Of a DNA stretch of 64,000 nucleotides, positions 37,933-46,963 are shown piece by piece. Position numbers and translations under genes: made by a program. This stretch comes from Alteromonas macleodii ATCC 27126 (GTDB lineage: Bacteria > Pseudomonadota > Gammaproteobacteria > Enterobacterales > Alteromonadaceae). Numbering within the stretch: the stretch's first letter is position 1; each line of letters begins with the position of its first letter. Location: positions 1,736,001 through 1,800,000 of the forward strand of contig NC_018632.1 of assembly GCF_000172635.2 (NCBI RefSeq), written 5' to 3'. The notes under the pieces are model-generated. The model did no database searches and was not told where the DNA came from. It was given only the letters and a program-made list of their open reading frames with translations.

Positions 37933-39951
37933 TCAAACCTCGGCAGCTTCTTTAGTGGAGAACGCCAACAGTGTTGCGCCACCGTCAACTAGTTCACCGG
38001 GATTGAAAAAGAACTCTTCCACTGCACCATCGTGCGGGGCAATGATGCTGTGCTCCATTTTCATCGCTTCCATAACTAGTATAGGCTCGCCTTTTTTGAC
38101 CAACACACCCTTTTCGACCAAATGCGCCACTATGGTTCCGTTCATCGGGGCACTGAAATTAGCGTCGCCATTATCATAGTTATCATCACCAAGAGATGCT
38201 GAGATTAGGGTGAACTTAGCATGGGTGTCTTTGTTGAGGAGTGTAAACACGCCATCATTATCTGAAAACGTAAATGTTGATTTGTACCCATTAATCGTTG
38301 CTTGCAAAGCACTATCTACCAGCTTGCCTTTAACGTTATAGGAATTGTCTCCAACAGATAGCTCCCAAGCATCTTCAGTTCCGTGACGCTGGTGTTTGAC
38401 TCCAACATGCACTTCTTCTTGGTTGCAAAGCAAGGTGAGAGTTTCTGTATGATTTGCGTTAGCGCGCCACGCACCGGCGGTTGACCACACAGATGGGGTT
38501 TTATCGCTTCTAAAAACTTTTCTATTTAAAAGTGAAAGCAATGCCATCACAGGAATGTTTACTTGGGTGTCATCGCTAGCTGCATCATCACTTGTCGCGC
38601 TAAACAACGAATCATGGTGTTTCTCCACAAACGTAGTTGTAAGCTCAGCGGCAACGAACGCAGGGTGTGTAGCGACACGCTTTAAGAAGTCGATGTTTGT
38701 GCTTACACCGTCGATGTAGTAGTCACCCAGTGCACTAATTAAGCGCTTGAGCGCTATTTCACGGTTCTCTCCCCAAACCACAAGCTTGGCAATCATAGGG
38801 TCGTAAAAAACGCTTACCTCATCACCTTCAACAACACCTGTATCAACGCGAACTACGTCGTTTTCTTTTGGCGTACGTAAAAGGCACAGCGTGCCGGTAG
38901 AAGGCAAAAACTCGTTGTTTGGATCTTCAGCATAAATGCGCGCTTCGAATGCGTGTCCTGTTAAGGTGAGTTCATTTTGTTGTTTGGGAAGGGGCTTTCC
39001 TTCGGCAATAGTTAATTGCCAGTGAACCAAGTCCTCACGGGTGATCATTTCTGTCACAGGATGCTCTACTTGCAAGCGTGTATTCATTTCCATGAAGTAA
39101 AATGAATCGTCTTCATCAAGTAAAAACTCAACCGTTCCCGCACCTACGTAGTTAATGGCTTTCGCCGCGAGTATCGCCGCTTCACCCATTTTTTCTCTCA
39201 CTGACTGAGACATATTGGGGGCAGGGGCTTCTTCAATAATCTTTTGGTGTCGGCGTTGAACTGAACAATCACGTTCAAAAAGGTATACGCCGTTGCCATG
39301 GGTGTCACAGAAAACTTGAATTTCAACATGACGAGGGCGCGTCAGGTACTTTTCAACCAGCATGTGGTCGTCACCAAAGCTCGCCATAGATTCACGTTTG
39401 GCTGCGTTTAATGCTTGAGAGAACTCTTTATCACTCCAAACTTGGCGCATGCCTTTACCGCCACCGCCAGCAGCGGCTTTTAATAGGACTGGGTAGCCCA
39501 TATCATCGGCAGCGCCTTTCAATACCGCTTCACTTTGATCGTCGCCGTGATAGCCTGGAACCAAAGGAACACCTGCTTTTTCCATAATGTGTTTGGCGGC
39601 AGACTTAGACCCCATCGCTTCAATTGCAGATGCTGGTGGGCCTACAAAGATAATATTGTTTTTGGCGCATAGATTCGCAAACTCAGCATTTTCTGAGAGA
39701 AAGCCGTAGCCTGGGTGGATAGCGTCTACACCAAGCTCCTTTGCTTTTTCAATTATCAACTCGCCTCGTAAATAACTTTCCTTCGACGGAGATGGCCCTA
39801 GATAAACAGCTTCATCAGCCATTTGTACATGAAGGGCATTTTTGTCGGCGTCAGAGTAAACGGCTATCGTCTTTATACCTTGAGCGTTGGCTGTCTTTAT
39901 AACGCGGCATGCAATTTCACCACGGTTTGCAATTAGTAATTTATTTATCAT
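37933..39951 (-). CDS. liuD: Methylcrotonyl-CoA carboxylase, biotin-carrier alpha subunit
   Basis: The alpha subunit carries biotin carboxylase, an intervening BT-like region and the biotinyl domain. ATG 39951 has GGAGG 6 nt upstream and gives [20 protein letters not shown], the typical start. ATP-grasp residues [27 protein letters not shown] and [14 protein letters not shown] are clear, and the biotin Lys is in [11 protein letters not shown] near the C-terminus. Together with liuB it carboxylates 3-methylcrotonyl-CoA. It overlaps liuC by 11 bp and contains three repeat cores, one near a linker that reads THAKFT. Confidence 0.96.
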   Translation of the reverse strand: MINKLLIANRGEIACRVIKTANAQGIKTIAVYSDADKNALHVQMADEAVYLGPSPSKESYLRGELIIEKAKELGVDAIHPGYGFLSENAEFANLCAKNNIIFVGPPASAIEAMGSKSAAKHIMEKAGVPLVPGYHGDDQSEAVLKGAADDMGYPVLLKAAAGGGGKGMRQVWSDKEFSQALNAAKRESMASFGDDHMLVEKYLTRPRHVEIQVFCDTHGNGVYLFERDCSVQRRHQKIIEEAPAPNMSQSVREKMGEAAILAAKAINYVGAGTVEFLLDEDDSFYFMEMNTRLQVEHPVTEMITREDLVHWQLTIAEGKPLPKQQNELTLTGHAFEARIYAEDPNNEFLPSTGTLCLLRTPKENDVVRVDTGVVEGDEVSVFYDPMIAKLVVWGENREIALKRLISALGDYYIDGVSTNIDFLKRVATHPAFVAAELTTTFVEKHHDSLFSATSDDAASDDTQVNIPVMALLSLLNRKVFRSDKTPSVWSTAGAWRANANHTETLTLLCNQEEVHVGVKHQRHGTEDAWELSVGDNSYNVKGKLVDSALQATINGYKSTFTFSDNDGVFTLLNKDTHAKFTLISASLGDDNYDNGDANFSAPMNGTIVAHLVEKGVLVKKGEPILVMEAMKMEHSIIAPHDGAVEEFFFNPGELVDGGATLLAFSTKEAAEV

Positions 39952-40741
39952 TCTTAACCTCCACCCATGAAGCACTGCGCTTTTCTAAAAAGGCTGACAG
40001 ACCTTCTTGACCTTCTTCAGATGTCCTAACTTGTGCGATAAGTTTGCTCGTCTTTGTGAGAAGCGCATCGTTAATCTCTTGCGTAGACACCCATTGCACT
40101 AAGTCTTTTGCTTTCGCCACTGCTTGGGGGCCGTTTTTCAGTATGTTTGATAAAATATTGTCGATAGTGCTATCGAGTTCGTCTTCTGTTACTGATTCGC
40201 TCAAAAGTCCAAGTCGTCTTGCTCTGCGCGCAGAAAATACTTCAGCGGTCTGGAAGTAGCGTCGGCATACTCGTGCGCCCATAGCTTCAACCACGTAAGG
40301 GCTGATGGTTGCTGGAATAAGGCCAATTTTAACTTCACTTAAGCAAAATTTACTGAGCTTGCTTCCAATAGCAATATCGCAACATGCAATTAAACCAACA
40401 GCACCGCCAAAAGCTGCACCTTGTACTCTTGCTATCGTGGGCTTCGGCATTTTATAAAGCGTCTGCAGCATGGTTGCTAATGCAAGTGCATCACTTTCAT
40501 TTTGCGCTTCGGTATAACTGGCCATTTTTTTCATCCAGTTAAGATCGGCTCCTGCACTGAAACTTTTGCCTTCAGCTCTCAGGATTAGTGCCCTAACGCT
40601 TTTATCTTCCCCCGCTTTTTTAAAAACGCGAGTAAGCTCGTTTATCATTTCGTCGTCAAAGGCATTATGTTTTTCAGCTCTGTTTAAAGTAACAGTGGCA
40701 ATGTTTCTTTCATCTACGCTGTAAATTACTGATTGTTCCAT
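39941..40741 (-). CDS. liuC: Methylglutaconyl-CoA hydratase (enoyl-CoA hydratase family)
   Basis: A 266-residue crotonase-fold enzyme with the oxyanion-hole block AEGKSFSAGADLNWMKKM and the second glycine-rich loop GAAFGGAVGLIACCDIAI. By position between liuB and liuD it should hydrate 3-methylglutaconyl-CoA to HMG-CoA. I chose ATG 40741, with TAGGAG 9 nt upstream, over the GTG at 40750. Its stop overlaps liuD. A repeat core at 40086 is read in the antisense-type frame as QWVSTQ. Confidence 0.93.
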   Translation of the reverse strand: MEQSVIYSVDERNIATVTLNRAEKHNAFDDEMINELTRVFKKAGEDKSVRALILRAEGKSFSAGADLNWMKKMASYTEAQNESDALALATMLQTLYKMPKPTIARVQGAAFGGAVGLIACCDIAIGSKLSKFCLSEVKIGLIPATISPYVVEAMGARVCRRYFQTAEVFSARRARRLGLLSESVTEDELDSTIDNILSNILKNGPQAVAKAKDLVQWVSTQEINDALLTKTSKLIAQVRTSEEGQEGLSAFLEKRSASWVEVKNDK

Positions 40742-40752
40742 TACCTGCACTC

Positions 40753-42360
40753 CTACATTCTAAATATGCCAAATTGGGTGTCTTCGATAGGCTTGTTAAG
40801 CGCCGCTGAAAGCGATAGTCCAAGCACTAATCGAGTATCCGCTGGGTCAATAACGCCATCATCCCAAAGCCTTGCAGACGCATAGTATGGATGTCCTTGT
40901 TTTTCGTACGTATCGATAACAGGTTGTTTAAATGCCTTTTCTTCTTCTGCAGACCATGATTCGCCTGAGCGCTCTTTTTGGTCGCGCTTAACTTGAGCGA
41001 GAACGCCAGCAGCTTGTTCACCACCCATTACAGAAATTCGAGCGTTTGGCCACATGAAAAGGAAGCGTGGGTCATAGGCTCTGCCGCACATGCCGTAGTT
41101 ACCTGCACCGAAACTTCCGCCGATAAGCACTGTGAGCTTTGGCACATTCGCACATGCAACGGCGGTTACCATTTTTGCGCCGTGTTTTGCGATACCGCCA
41201 TGCTCGTATTGCTTACCGACCATAAAGCCTGTGATGTTTTGCAAAAACACGAGAGGGATTTTTCGCATGGCGCATAGTTCGACAAAATGAGCACCTTTAA
41301 GCGCGCTTTCACCGAAAAGTATGCCGTTGTTAGCCACAATGCCTACGGGGAAACCGAAAATGCGCGCAAAACCACAAACCAAGGTTGTGCCGTAAAGCGG
41401 TTTGAACTCATCAAAGTCTGAGTCATCCACAACACGCGCAATGATTTCTCTTACATCGTATGTATGACGACTATCAGCAGGCACAATGCCGTAGATTTCT
41501 TTGGTGTCGTAGCGTGGAGGTTTTACCTCGGCCACATCTAGGCATTCTGGCTTCTTTCGGTTTAGTCTGGAGACAGCATTACGCGCTAATGAGAGTGCGT
41601 GGTGGTCGTTGTTGGCGAGATGGTCGGCAACGCCCGAAATTCGAGTATGAACGTCACCACCGCCAAGCTCTTCTGCGGTAACAACTTCACCTGTTGCAGC
41701 TTTAACAAGCGGTGGGCCGCCCAGAAAAATAGTCGCTTGTTCTTTAACGATAATGCTTTCATCAGCCATGGCGGGAACATAAGCACCACCAGCTGTACAG
41801 GAACCCATTACTACCGCAATTTGAGGAATATTCTTAGCAGACATATTCGCTTGATTAAAAAAGATGCGACCAAAGTGCTCTCTATCTGGGAATACATCAT
41901 CTTGGCGAGGTAAGTTAGCGCCACCTGAATCTACTAAGTAAATACAAGGTAGGTTATTTTGCTCTGCGATAGTCTGAGCACGAAGGTGCTTTTTCACGGT
42001 AAGGGGGTAGTACGTCCCGCCTTTTACAGTAGCATCGTTAGCTACAATCATACACTCGATACCTGCAACGATACCGATACCGGCAACGACTCCGGCACAA
42101 GGTACATAGTCTTCGTAGACTTCCCATGCAGCCAGCTGGCCTATTTCTAGGAAAGGCGTGTCTGGGTCAATCAGTGCGTTGATTCGGTCGCGAGGTAGAA
42201 GTTTTCCTCGAGACACGTGGCGCTCCGCCGCTTTTTCACCGCCACCTTGGCAAATTTGTTCGATTTTTTCGAGGAGATCATTTACCTGAGCCTGCATGTG
42301 CTCGGCATTTGCGATAAATGTTTCAGATTTCGTATTTATACTTGAGCGAAGAACGGGCAT
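40753..42360 (-). CDS. liuB: Methylcrotonyl-CoA carboxylase, carboxyltransferase beta subunit
   Basis: A 535-residue carboxyltransferase, the normal length for this subunit. I chose ATG 42360 ([13 protein letters not shown]), preceded by AAGGAGGGG at a short spacing. Oxyanion-hole and CoA-binding loops [32 protein letters not shown] and [20 protein letters not shown] are clear. It accepts CO2 from biotin of liuD. A core at 40775 gives the residues EDTQFGIF near the C-terminus. Confidence 0.96.
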   Translation of the reverse strand: MPVLRSSINTKSETFIANAEHMQAQVNDLLEKIEQICQGGGEKAAERHVSRGKLLPRDRINALIDPDTPFLEIGQLAAWEVYEDYVPCAGVVAGIGIVAGIECMIVANDATVKGGTYYPLTVKKHLRAQTIAEQNNLPCIYLVDSGGANLPRQDDVFPDREHFGRIFFNQANMSAKNIPQIAVVMGSCTAGGAYVPAMADESIIVKEQATIFLGGPPLVKAATGEVVTAEELGGGDVHTRISGVADHLANNDHHALSLARNAVSRLNRKKPECLDVAEVKPPRYDTKEIYGIVPADSRHTYDVREIIARVVDDSDFDEFKPLYGTTLVCGFARIFGFPVGIVANNGILFGESALKGAHFVELCAMRKIPLVFLQNITGFMVGKQYEHGGIAKHGAKMVTAVACANVPKLTVLIGGSFGAGNYGMCGRAYDPRFLFMWPNARISVMGGEQAAGVLAQVKRDQKERSGESWSAEEEKAFKQPVIDTYEKQGHPYYASARLWDDGVIDPADTRLVLGLSLSAALNKPIEDTQFGIFRM

Positions 42361-42428
42361 AACCCCTCCTTGTGTTGGGCCTATGCGACCGGCTGTCGCG
42401 TTAGCCACTAGTTAGCAAGATGATTAGC

Positions 42429-42470
42429 AAGACACCCATGCTAAGCGCTTTCGCTGCGCTGGGTGTCTTT
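42429..42470. other. Hairpin formed by two inverted repeat cores in the liu operon
   Basis: The arms AAGACACCCA (42429-42438) and TGGGTGTCTT (42460-42469) are reverse complements, and inside them AGCGC (42444-42448) and GCGCT (42456-42460) can pair too. One extra A in the right flank gives a bulge. It resembles a paired-REP or paired-uptake-signal hairpin and could act as a terminator or an RNA-stability element. Confidence 0.65.
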
Positions 42471-42539
42471 GCAATTCATTAGCCTATTAATAAAGTTCAG
42501 CGTTTCTAAATCTACTTTAAATAGAGTAGGGTGGGTGTC
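42431..42539. repeat. Repeat trio in the liuA-liuB gap
   Basis: GACACCCA at 42431-42438, TGGGTGTC at 42460-42467 and TGGGTGTC at 42532-42539. The left flank shows TTAGCAAGATGATTAGCAA, a local duplication; the last copy reads AGGGTGGGTGTCTTCCTAAT. Confidence 0.85.
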
Positions 42540-42617
42540 TTCCTAATTTCTATGACACAGGGAATGCCTGAGTTTTCCCTGTTTCAAACGAAGTTTGTTT
42601 CCACCCAGAACTCCGTA

Positions 42618-43787
42618 TTACTTCGATTCGTTAAATAGCTCGCGGCCTATAAGCATTCGGCGAATTTCAGACGTTCCTGCGCCAATTTCATAAAGCTTGG
42701 CATCACGTAATAGGCGACCTGTCGGATATTCGTTGATGTAGCCATTACCACCAAGTAGTTGAATAGCATCTAATGCCATTTTGGTTGCTAGTTCCGCTGA
42801 ATAAAGGATAGCGCCAGCAGCATCTTTTCGCGTTGTTTCACCGCGATCGCATGACTGTGCAACGGTGTAGACATACGCGCGTGCGGCATTCATTTGCGTG
42901 TACATGTCAGCTACTTTGCCTTGTACTAGCTGGAATTGACCAATTGATTGGCCAAACTGCTGACGGTCGTGAATGTAAGGTACTACGATATCCATGCACG
43001 ATTGCATAATGCCTAGCGGGCCACCTGATAAAACAAGGCGCTCGTAATCTAGGCCGCTCATAAGTACGCGAACGCCTTCGCCTTCTTTGCCAAGAATGTT
43101 CTCAGCTGGTACTTCGCAATCTTCGAATACTAATTCACAGGTATTAGATGAGCGCATACCAAGTTTGTCGAGTTTCTGCGCGCGGCTAAAGCCGGGGAAG
43201 TCACGTTCTACGATAAACGCTGTGATCCCTCGTGGACCCGCGTTAGGGTCGGTCTTCGCGTAGATAACAAAGGTATGTGCATCAGGACCGTTTGTGATCC
43301 ACATCTTATTGCCGTTTAGGATGTATTTGTCGCCGCGTTTTTCAGCTTTCAACTTCATACTAACAACGTCCGAACCTGCATTGGGCTCGCTCATTGCCAG
43401 TGCACCAATGTGTTCACCGCTTACTAACTTAGGCAGGTACTTTTCACGCTGGGCATCGTTACCGTTTTTGAAGATCTGATTAACACAAAGATTCGAATGT
43501 GCGCCATAGCTCAAACCGATACCACCTGACGCGCGGCTAACTTCTTCCATTGCGATAGTATGCGCAAGGTAGCCCATATCAGAGCCACCATATTGCTCTG
43601 AAACTGTAACGCCCAATAGGCCCATATCGCCAAGTTTTGTCCACAATTGGTTTGGGAATTGGTTGTCTGCGTCTGCTTGTTCAGCAAGAGGAGCAATCTC
43701 ATTTTGTGCAAATTGATAGACCTGATCACGTAACATCTCGATGTCTTCGCCAAGTCCAAAATTTAAAGTAGGGTAGGAGGTGTTCAT
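42618..43787 (-). CDS. liuA: Isovaleryl-CoA dehydrogenase
   Basis: A 389-residue acyl-CoA dehydrogenase of the usual length. It has the family signatures [19 protein letters not shown] (substrate/FAD region) and [16 protein letters not shown] region [16 protein letters not shown], with the glutamate-containing catalytic segment and [21 protein letters not shown] near the C-terminus. It oxidises isovaleryl-CoA to 3-methylcrotonyl-CoA with FAD. It overlaps liuR by 4 bp. Confidence 0.95.
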   Translation of the reverse strand: MNTSYPTLNFGLGEDIEMLRDQVYQFAQNEIAPLAEQADADNQFPNQLWTKLGDMGLLGVTVSEQYGGSDMGYLAHTIAMEEVSRASGGIGLSYGAHSNLCVNQIFKNGNDAQREKYLPKLVSGEHIGALAMSEPNAGSDVVSMKLKAEKRGDKYILNGNKMWITNGPDAHTFVIYAKTDPNAGPRGITAFIVERDFPGFSRAQKLDKLGMRSSNTCELVFEDCEVPAENILGKEGEGVRVLMSGLDYERLVLSGGPLGIMQSCMDIVVPYIHDRQQFGQSIGQFQLVQGKVADMYTQMNAARAYVYTVAQSCDRGETTRKDAAGAILYSAELATKMALDAIQLLGGNGYINEYPTGRLLRDAKLYEIGAGTSEIRRMLIGRELFNESK

Positions 43788-44191
43788 GCGATATTTCCTC
43801 GTTTGAGTTCTGCGAGTTCTTCACGGCAACGTGCTTCAACATCATCCAGTTCAGTCATTAACATCTGGATGTCTTCTAGCTGCTGTTTAAGCACCGCTCT
43901 TTTCTGTTCAGTCATTTCGAGCATGGCTTCTAACTGAATAGCCGAATTGGGGTTGGTGTCGTACATGTCGAACAGTGTTTTGACTTCAGCAAGGGAAAAT
44001 CCTAGTCGTTTTCCTCGCAAGATCAGCTTTAAGCGCACTCTATCTTTGTTCAGATAGACGCGATTTTGTCCCGTTCTTGACGGTGACATTAGGCCTTGTT
44101 CTTCGTAAAAACGAATTGAACGAGGAGTAATGTCAAACTCTCGAGCGAGTTCGCCTATTGCATATGTTGTTTCGTCGTCGTACTTGCTCAT
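43784..44191 (-). CDS. liuR: MerR-family regulator of the liu operon
   Basis: A 135-residue MerR-type activator/repressor with the N-terminal winged helix [26 protein letters not shown] and a C-terminal coiled-coil rich in Glu. By position ahead of liuABCDE it is LiuR, which controls branched-chain amino acid breakdown in many proteobacteria. Its stop overlaps liuA. Two near-palindromic TTACGTTAA sites lie in its promoter region. Confidence 0.93.
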   Translation of the reverse strand: MSKYDDETTYAIGELAREFDITPRSIRFYEEQGLMSPSRTGQNRVYLNKDRVRLKLILRGKRLGFSLAEVKTLFDMYDTNPNSAIQLEAMLEMTEQKRAVLKQQLEDIQMLMTELDDVEARCREELAELKRGNIA

Positions 44192-44238
44192 TACACGTAC
44201 CTTGTATTTCAGCGCTGATTAACACCCTTGTTTTGACG

Positions 44239-44281
44239 TGGGTGTCATTGTAATTAAATTCTCTGTAGTAGGTTGGGTGTC
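44239..44281. repeat. Two TGGGTGTC cores upstream of liuR
   Basis: Cores at 44239-44246 and 44274-44281, 35 bp apart, same orientation. The first has GTGGGTGTCATTGTAATT, near the consensus; the second is TTGGGTGTCATTGCAATA. Confidence 0.82.
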
Positions 44282-44370
44282 ATTGCAATAGCACTATCGT
44301 TTTAAGGTAGATGGTTTTATATACCGCTATATTAAAACGTAGTGTTTGGTTGACACATACTTAGTACAGG

Positions 44371-44387
44371 TTTACGTTAACGTTAAT
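44371..44387. promoter_or_regulatory. Probable LiuR operator 1
   Basis: TTTACGTTAACGTTAAT contains a near-palindrome centred on GTTAAC. It matches the general form of MerR/LiuR sites (TTACGTTAACGTAA-like) that I recall for gammaproteobacteria. Confidence 0.55.
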
Positions 44388-44392
44388 TACAT

Positions 44393-44408
44393 TTTACGTT
44401 AAGGTAAA
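44393..44408. promoter_or_regulatory. Probable LiuR operator 2
   Basis: TTTACGTTAAGGTAAA is a 16-bp near-palindrome about 22 bp from the first site, in the shared liuR/thiolase region. Confidence 0.55.
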
Positions 44409-44543
44409 GTAACATTTTGCTAACGTCAATTTTTCATGGTGAAGGCAAGACGTTGTAGCTGTTAGGGGTGTTTACTTTTGTATACATCTACGTAGCTTTC
44501 TTCACTTAACTCTATAATTTTAATGAATTTTAAGGGCACGGTT

Positions 44544-45719
44544 ATGAGTAACGAATCAGTAGTTATTGTCGCAGCTAAGCGCACACCAATGGGTGGTTTC
44601 AACGGTAATTTGTCTTCGCTTGCTGCGACCAAACTTGGAGAAGTTGCGATTAAAGCAGCCTGTGAAGAGATGGATGTCTCTGTAATTGATGAAGTCATCA
44701 TGGGGTGTGTATTACCTGCTGGTCTTGGTCAATCTCCAGCGCGTCAGGCGTCGCTGGGTGCGGGGCTTCCGCTAAGTGCAGGTGTGACAACTATCAACAA
44801 AGTATGCGGGTCGGGCTTAAAAGCGGTAATGATGGCCCACGACTTAATTAAAGCAGGCAGTGCGACAGCAGTCGTGGCAGGCGGAATGGAAAGCATGAGT
44901 AATGCGCCATATATGTTGCCTAAAGCTAGAACTGGATATCGTATGGGTCATGGTCAAGTGCTTGACCATATGATGTTAGACGGTCTGGAAAATGCCTATG
45001 ACGGCAAAGCAATGGGCTGCTTCGCACAGGATACTGCTGATGAAGAAAATATTTCTCGCGGTGAAATGGATGAGTTTGCTCTAAGCTCGCTTTCCAAGGC
45101 ACATGAAGCAATAAACAGCGGAACTTTCGTCGATGAAATAGTACCCGTTACAGTTTCTTCTCGTAAGGGCGATACCGTTGTTGATACCGATGAAGGCCCA
45201 GGTTCCGCTCGCCCAGAAAAAATTCCAACACTAAGACCGGCTTTCAAAAAAGACGGTACGGTCACGGCTGCTAACTCAAGCTCAATCTCTGACGGTGCAG
45301 CGGCACTGGTTGTAATGAGCGAAAGCAAAGCAAATGAACTTGGTCTAGCACCGCTTGCGCGCGTGGTTGCTCACGCTACAAATTCTATTGAACCTGAAAA
45401 CTTCACCGTTGCGCCTGTTGGCGCTATGGAAAAAGTGCTGGATAAGGCAGGTTGGACGAAAGAAGAAGTCGATCTTTTCGAAATTAACGAAGCCTTCGCC
45501 ATGGTAACCATGTTGGCTGTCAAGAAGCTTGGACTAGATGAAAGTAAAGTAAACGTAAAAGGCGGCGCTTGTGCATTGGGTCACCCAATCGGAGCCTCTG
45601 GTGCACGCATTTTGGTAACACTACTTCACGCGCTTAAGCAACGCGGTGGTCGCAAAGGTATCGCATCTTTATGTATTGGTGGTGGTGAGGGTGTAGCGCT
45701 TGCCGTTGAAATGCTCTAA
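44544..45719 (+). CDS. Acetyl-CoA acetyltransferase (thiolase)
   Basis: A 391-residue thiolase, typical length. The nucleophile is Cys88 in NKVCGSGLKAVMMAHD; GGACALGHPIGASGARI and CIGGGEGVALAVE hold the other catalytic His and Cys. It makes or splits acetoacetyl-CoA; with HMG-CoA lyase producing acetoacetate, thiolysis of acetoacetyl-CoA would finish leucine degradation. The ATG at 44544 has TAAGGG 7 nt upstream; a longer frame starting at 44523 is less likely. Confidence 0.94.
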   Translation: MSNESVVIVAAKRTPMGGFNGNLSSLAATKLGEVAIKAACEEMDVSVIDEVIMGCVLPAGLGQSPARQASLGAGLPLSAGVTTINKVCGSGLKAVMMAHDLIKAGSATAVVAGGMESMSNAPYMLPKARTGYRMGHGQVLDHMMLDGLENAYDGKAMGCFAQDTADEENISRGEMDEFALSSLSKAHEAINSGTFVDEIVPVTVSSRKGDTVVDTDEGPGSARPEKIPTLRPAFKKDGTVTAANSSSISDGAAALVVMSESKANELGLAPLARVVAHATNSIEPENFTVAPVGAMEKVLDKAGWTKEEVDLFEINEAFAMVTMLAVKKLGLDESKVNVKGGACALGHPIGASGARILVTLLHALKQRGGRKGIASLCIGGGEGVALAVEML

Positions 45720-45820
45720 GCCGCTATAGCTATAGATGGCAAATATGTAAAATATTTAATCACGGAGCCTAATCACATTGATTTCGCTCTGTGGTTCAAT
45801 ATAAAGAAAAATACAAAAGC

Positions 45821-46963
45821 ATGAAGACAGTGACTTACGTTATCAACTCTATAACCCTTGCGGTTGCGCTATCCACTTTAACGCTTGTTGCGAAAGTCCA
45901 AGCTGGCTCATCGTTTTCAGTAAACTCGACTTACGCAGACACCCACGATAACAATGGCACTCACTACGAGGAATCACGTTCTTTATCGAGTAATGAAGAC
46001 ACCCACGATGACTTAACTCTGTCTGCGCTTCACGAAACTCAATCAACCGTTGATGGTTCTGACGACGCTGTTTCGGAAGACACCCACACTAACGAAGAAA
46101 AAAAGACTTCGGATAACACCCATGCCAACAGTGCCCATGCCAACAGTGAATCGTCAGCTATCTACCCCAAGAAAATAAGCCAGGTACCTTATTCAGCGTT
46201 GGGTGTCTTGCCAACAAGCGAAGCTGATGAACAATTCAGCTACGGCGATGACCTACTACAAACTATTTATACTTGGCATGGACGTTCGTCTACGAACGAA
46301 ATGTACGCTGATAAAGCGTTAATATTTATTCACGGTGGGTGTTGGCTTAATGCCTACGGTTACGAACACGCGAAAGGGATGTACCATGCTTTAGCAGAGC
46401 TTGGGATGGGTGTCTACGTAACAGAGTATCGGCGCGTAGGTGATGAAGGCGGTGGCTGGCCCGGTAGTTTAGACGACGTGACACAAGCAATAAGTACAGC
46501 CTTAAAACGAATAGAGAACGAAGGGCGCTACACCAACATTTACATTGCGGGGCATTCTGCTGGTGGGCACTTAGCTTTGCTTGCTGCGCAACGCCTATCT
46601 TCGTCATCCTTGAACTTATCGCGCGCAAACATAAAACGGATTATCGGATTAGCAGCAATTACGGACATCCAGTCCTATGCCATGGGCCATAATAGCTGCC
46701 AGTTGGCTACAGCGAAATTCATGAACGGTACGCCTGAAGATGTTCCAACCGCATATCAAAGGGCTACACCACGGCCAACCCATGGCAGTTTGCCAATTAC
46801 ACTACTCCAAGGCGATGCTGATAGTATTGTGCCAGCGCGCCACGCTGTATTATCTGGAACCAACCAAAAAATAATTAAAAATGGTGGCCATTTCGATTGG
46901 CTTCACCCTGAATCAACATCCTTTGATGCTTTACTTGAGGTTATTAGTGAACATGATGAATAA
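45821..46963 (+). CDS. Kynurenine formamidase-like alpha/beta hydrolase, secreted, with DTH-rich insertion
   Basis: A 380-residue alpha/beta hydrolase with a signal peptide (MKTVTYVINSITLAVALSTLTLVAKVQA). The mature part has the arylformamidase-like oxyanion block IFIHGGCWLNAYGY, nucleophile elbow IAGHSAGGHLALLAAQ, catalytic Asp in LLQGDADSIVP and His in NGGHFDWLH. Its stop overlaps kynureninase, so N-formylkynurenine cleavage is likely. Residues about 30-110 are an acidic, low-complexity stretch holding four DTH/NTH motifs from repeat cores; relatives lack such a segment in my recollection. A signal peptide is odd for this cytosolic pathway. Confidence 0.78.
   Translation: MKTVTYVINSITLAVALSTLTLVAKVQAGSSFSVNSTYADTHDNNGTHYEESRSLSSNEDTHDDLTLSALHETQSTVDGSDDAVSEDTHTNEEKKTSDNTHANSAHANSESSAIYPKKISQVPYSALGVLPTSEADEQFSYGDDLLQTIYTWHGRSSTNEMYADKALIFIHGGCWLNAYGYEHAKGMYHALAELGMGVYVTEYRRVGDEGGGWPGSLDDVTQAISTALKRIENEGRYTNIYIAGHSAGGHLALLAAQRLSSSSLNLSRANIKRIIGLAAITDIQSYAMGHNSCQLATAKFMNGTPEDVPTAYQRATPRPTHGSLPITLLQGDADSIVPARHAVLSGTNQKIIKNGGHFDWLHPESTSFDALLEVISEHDE
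45938..46414. repeat. TGGGTGTC repeat cluster within the hydrolase gene
   Basis: GACACCCA at 45938, 45998 and 46079, a near copy AACACCCA at 46115, then TGGGTGTC at 46200 and 46407. The first four give ADTHD, EDTHD, EDTHT and NTHAN in the reading frame, all in the low-complexity segment after the signal peptide; the last two fall in core-like residues. Confidence 0.85.

Larger units (their letters stand above)
37685..40782. repeat. Dispersed TGGGTGTC cores within liuE, liuD, liuC and liuB
   Basis: Exact cores lie at 37685 (liuE), 38222, 38564 and 39299 (liuD), 40086 (liuC, opposite orientation) and 40775 (liuB). In liuD they encode KDTHAKF, DDTQVN and CDTHGN; in liuB, EDTQFG. The liuD 38222 copy has the extended form. 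Some may be chance or native sequence. Confidence 0.65.
42361..42617. other. 257-bp gap between liuA and liuB holding repeats and a hairpin
   Basis: This unusually long gap splits an otherwise tight operon. It includes three repeat cores, two of which (42431 and 42460) are inverted and can pair as a hairpin (see separate entry). No ORF of note is seen. A hairpin here could stall or process the liuA-liuB message. Confidence 0.7.
44192..44543. other. 352-bp divergent regulatory region between liuR and the thiolase
   Basis: It contains two repeat cores near liuR, a TTGACA (44350-44355), two probable LiuR sites, and TTGACG on the reverse strand (44429-44424). TAAGGG (44531-44536) sits 7 nt before the thiolase ATG at 44544. 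No ORF is seen. Confidence 0.7.
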
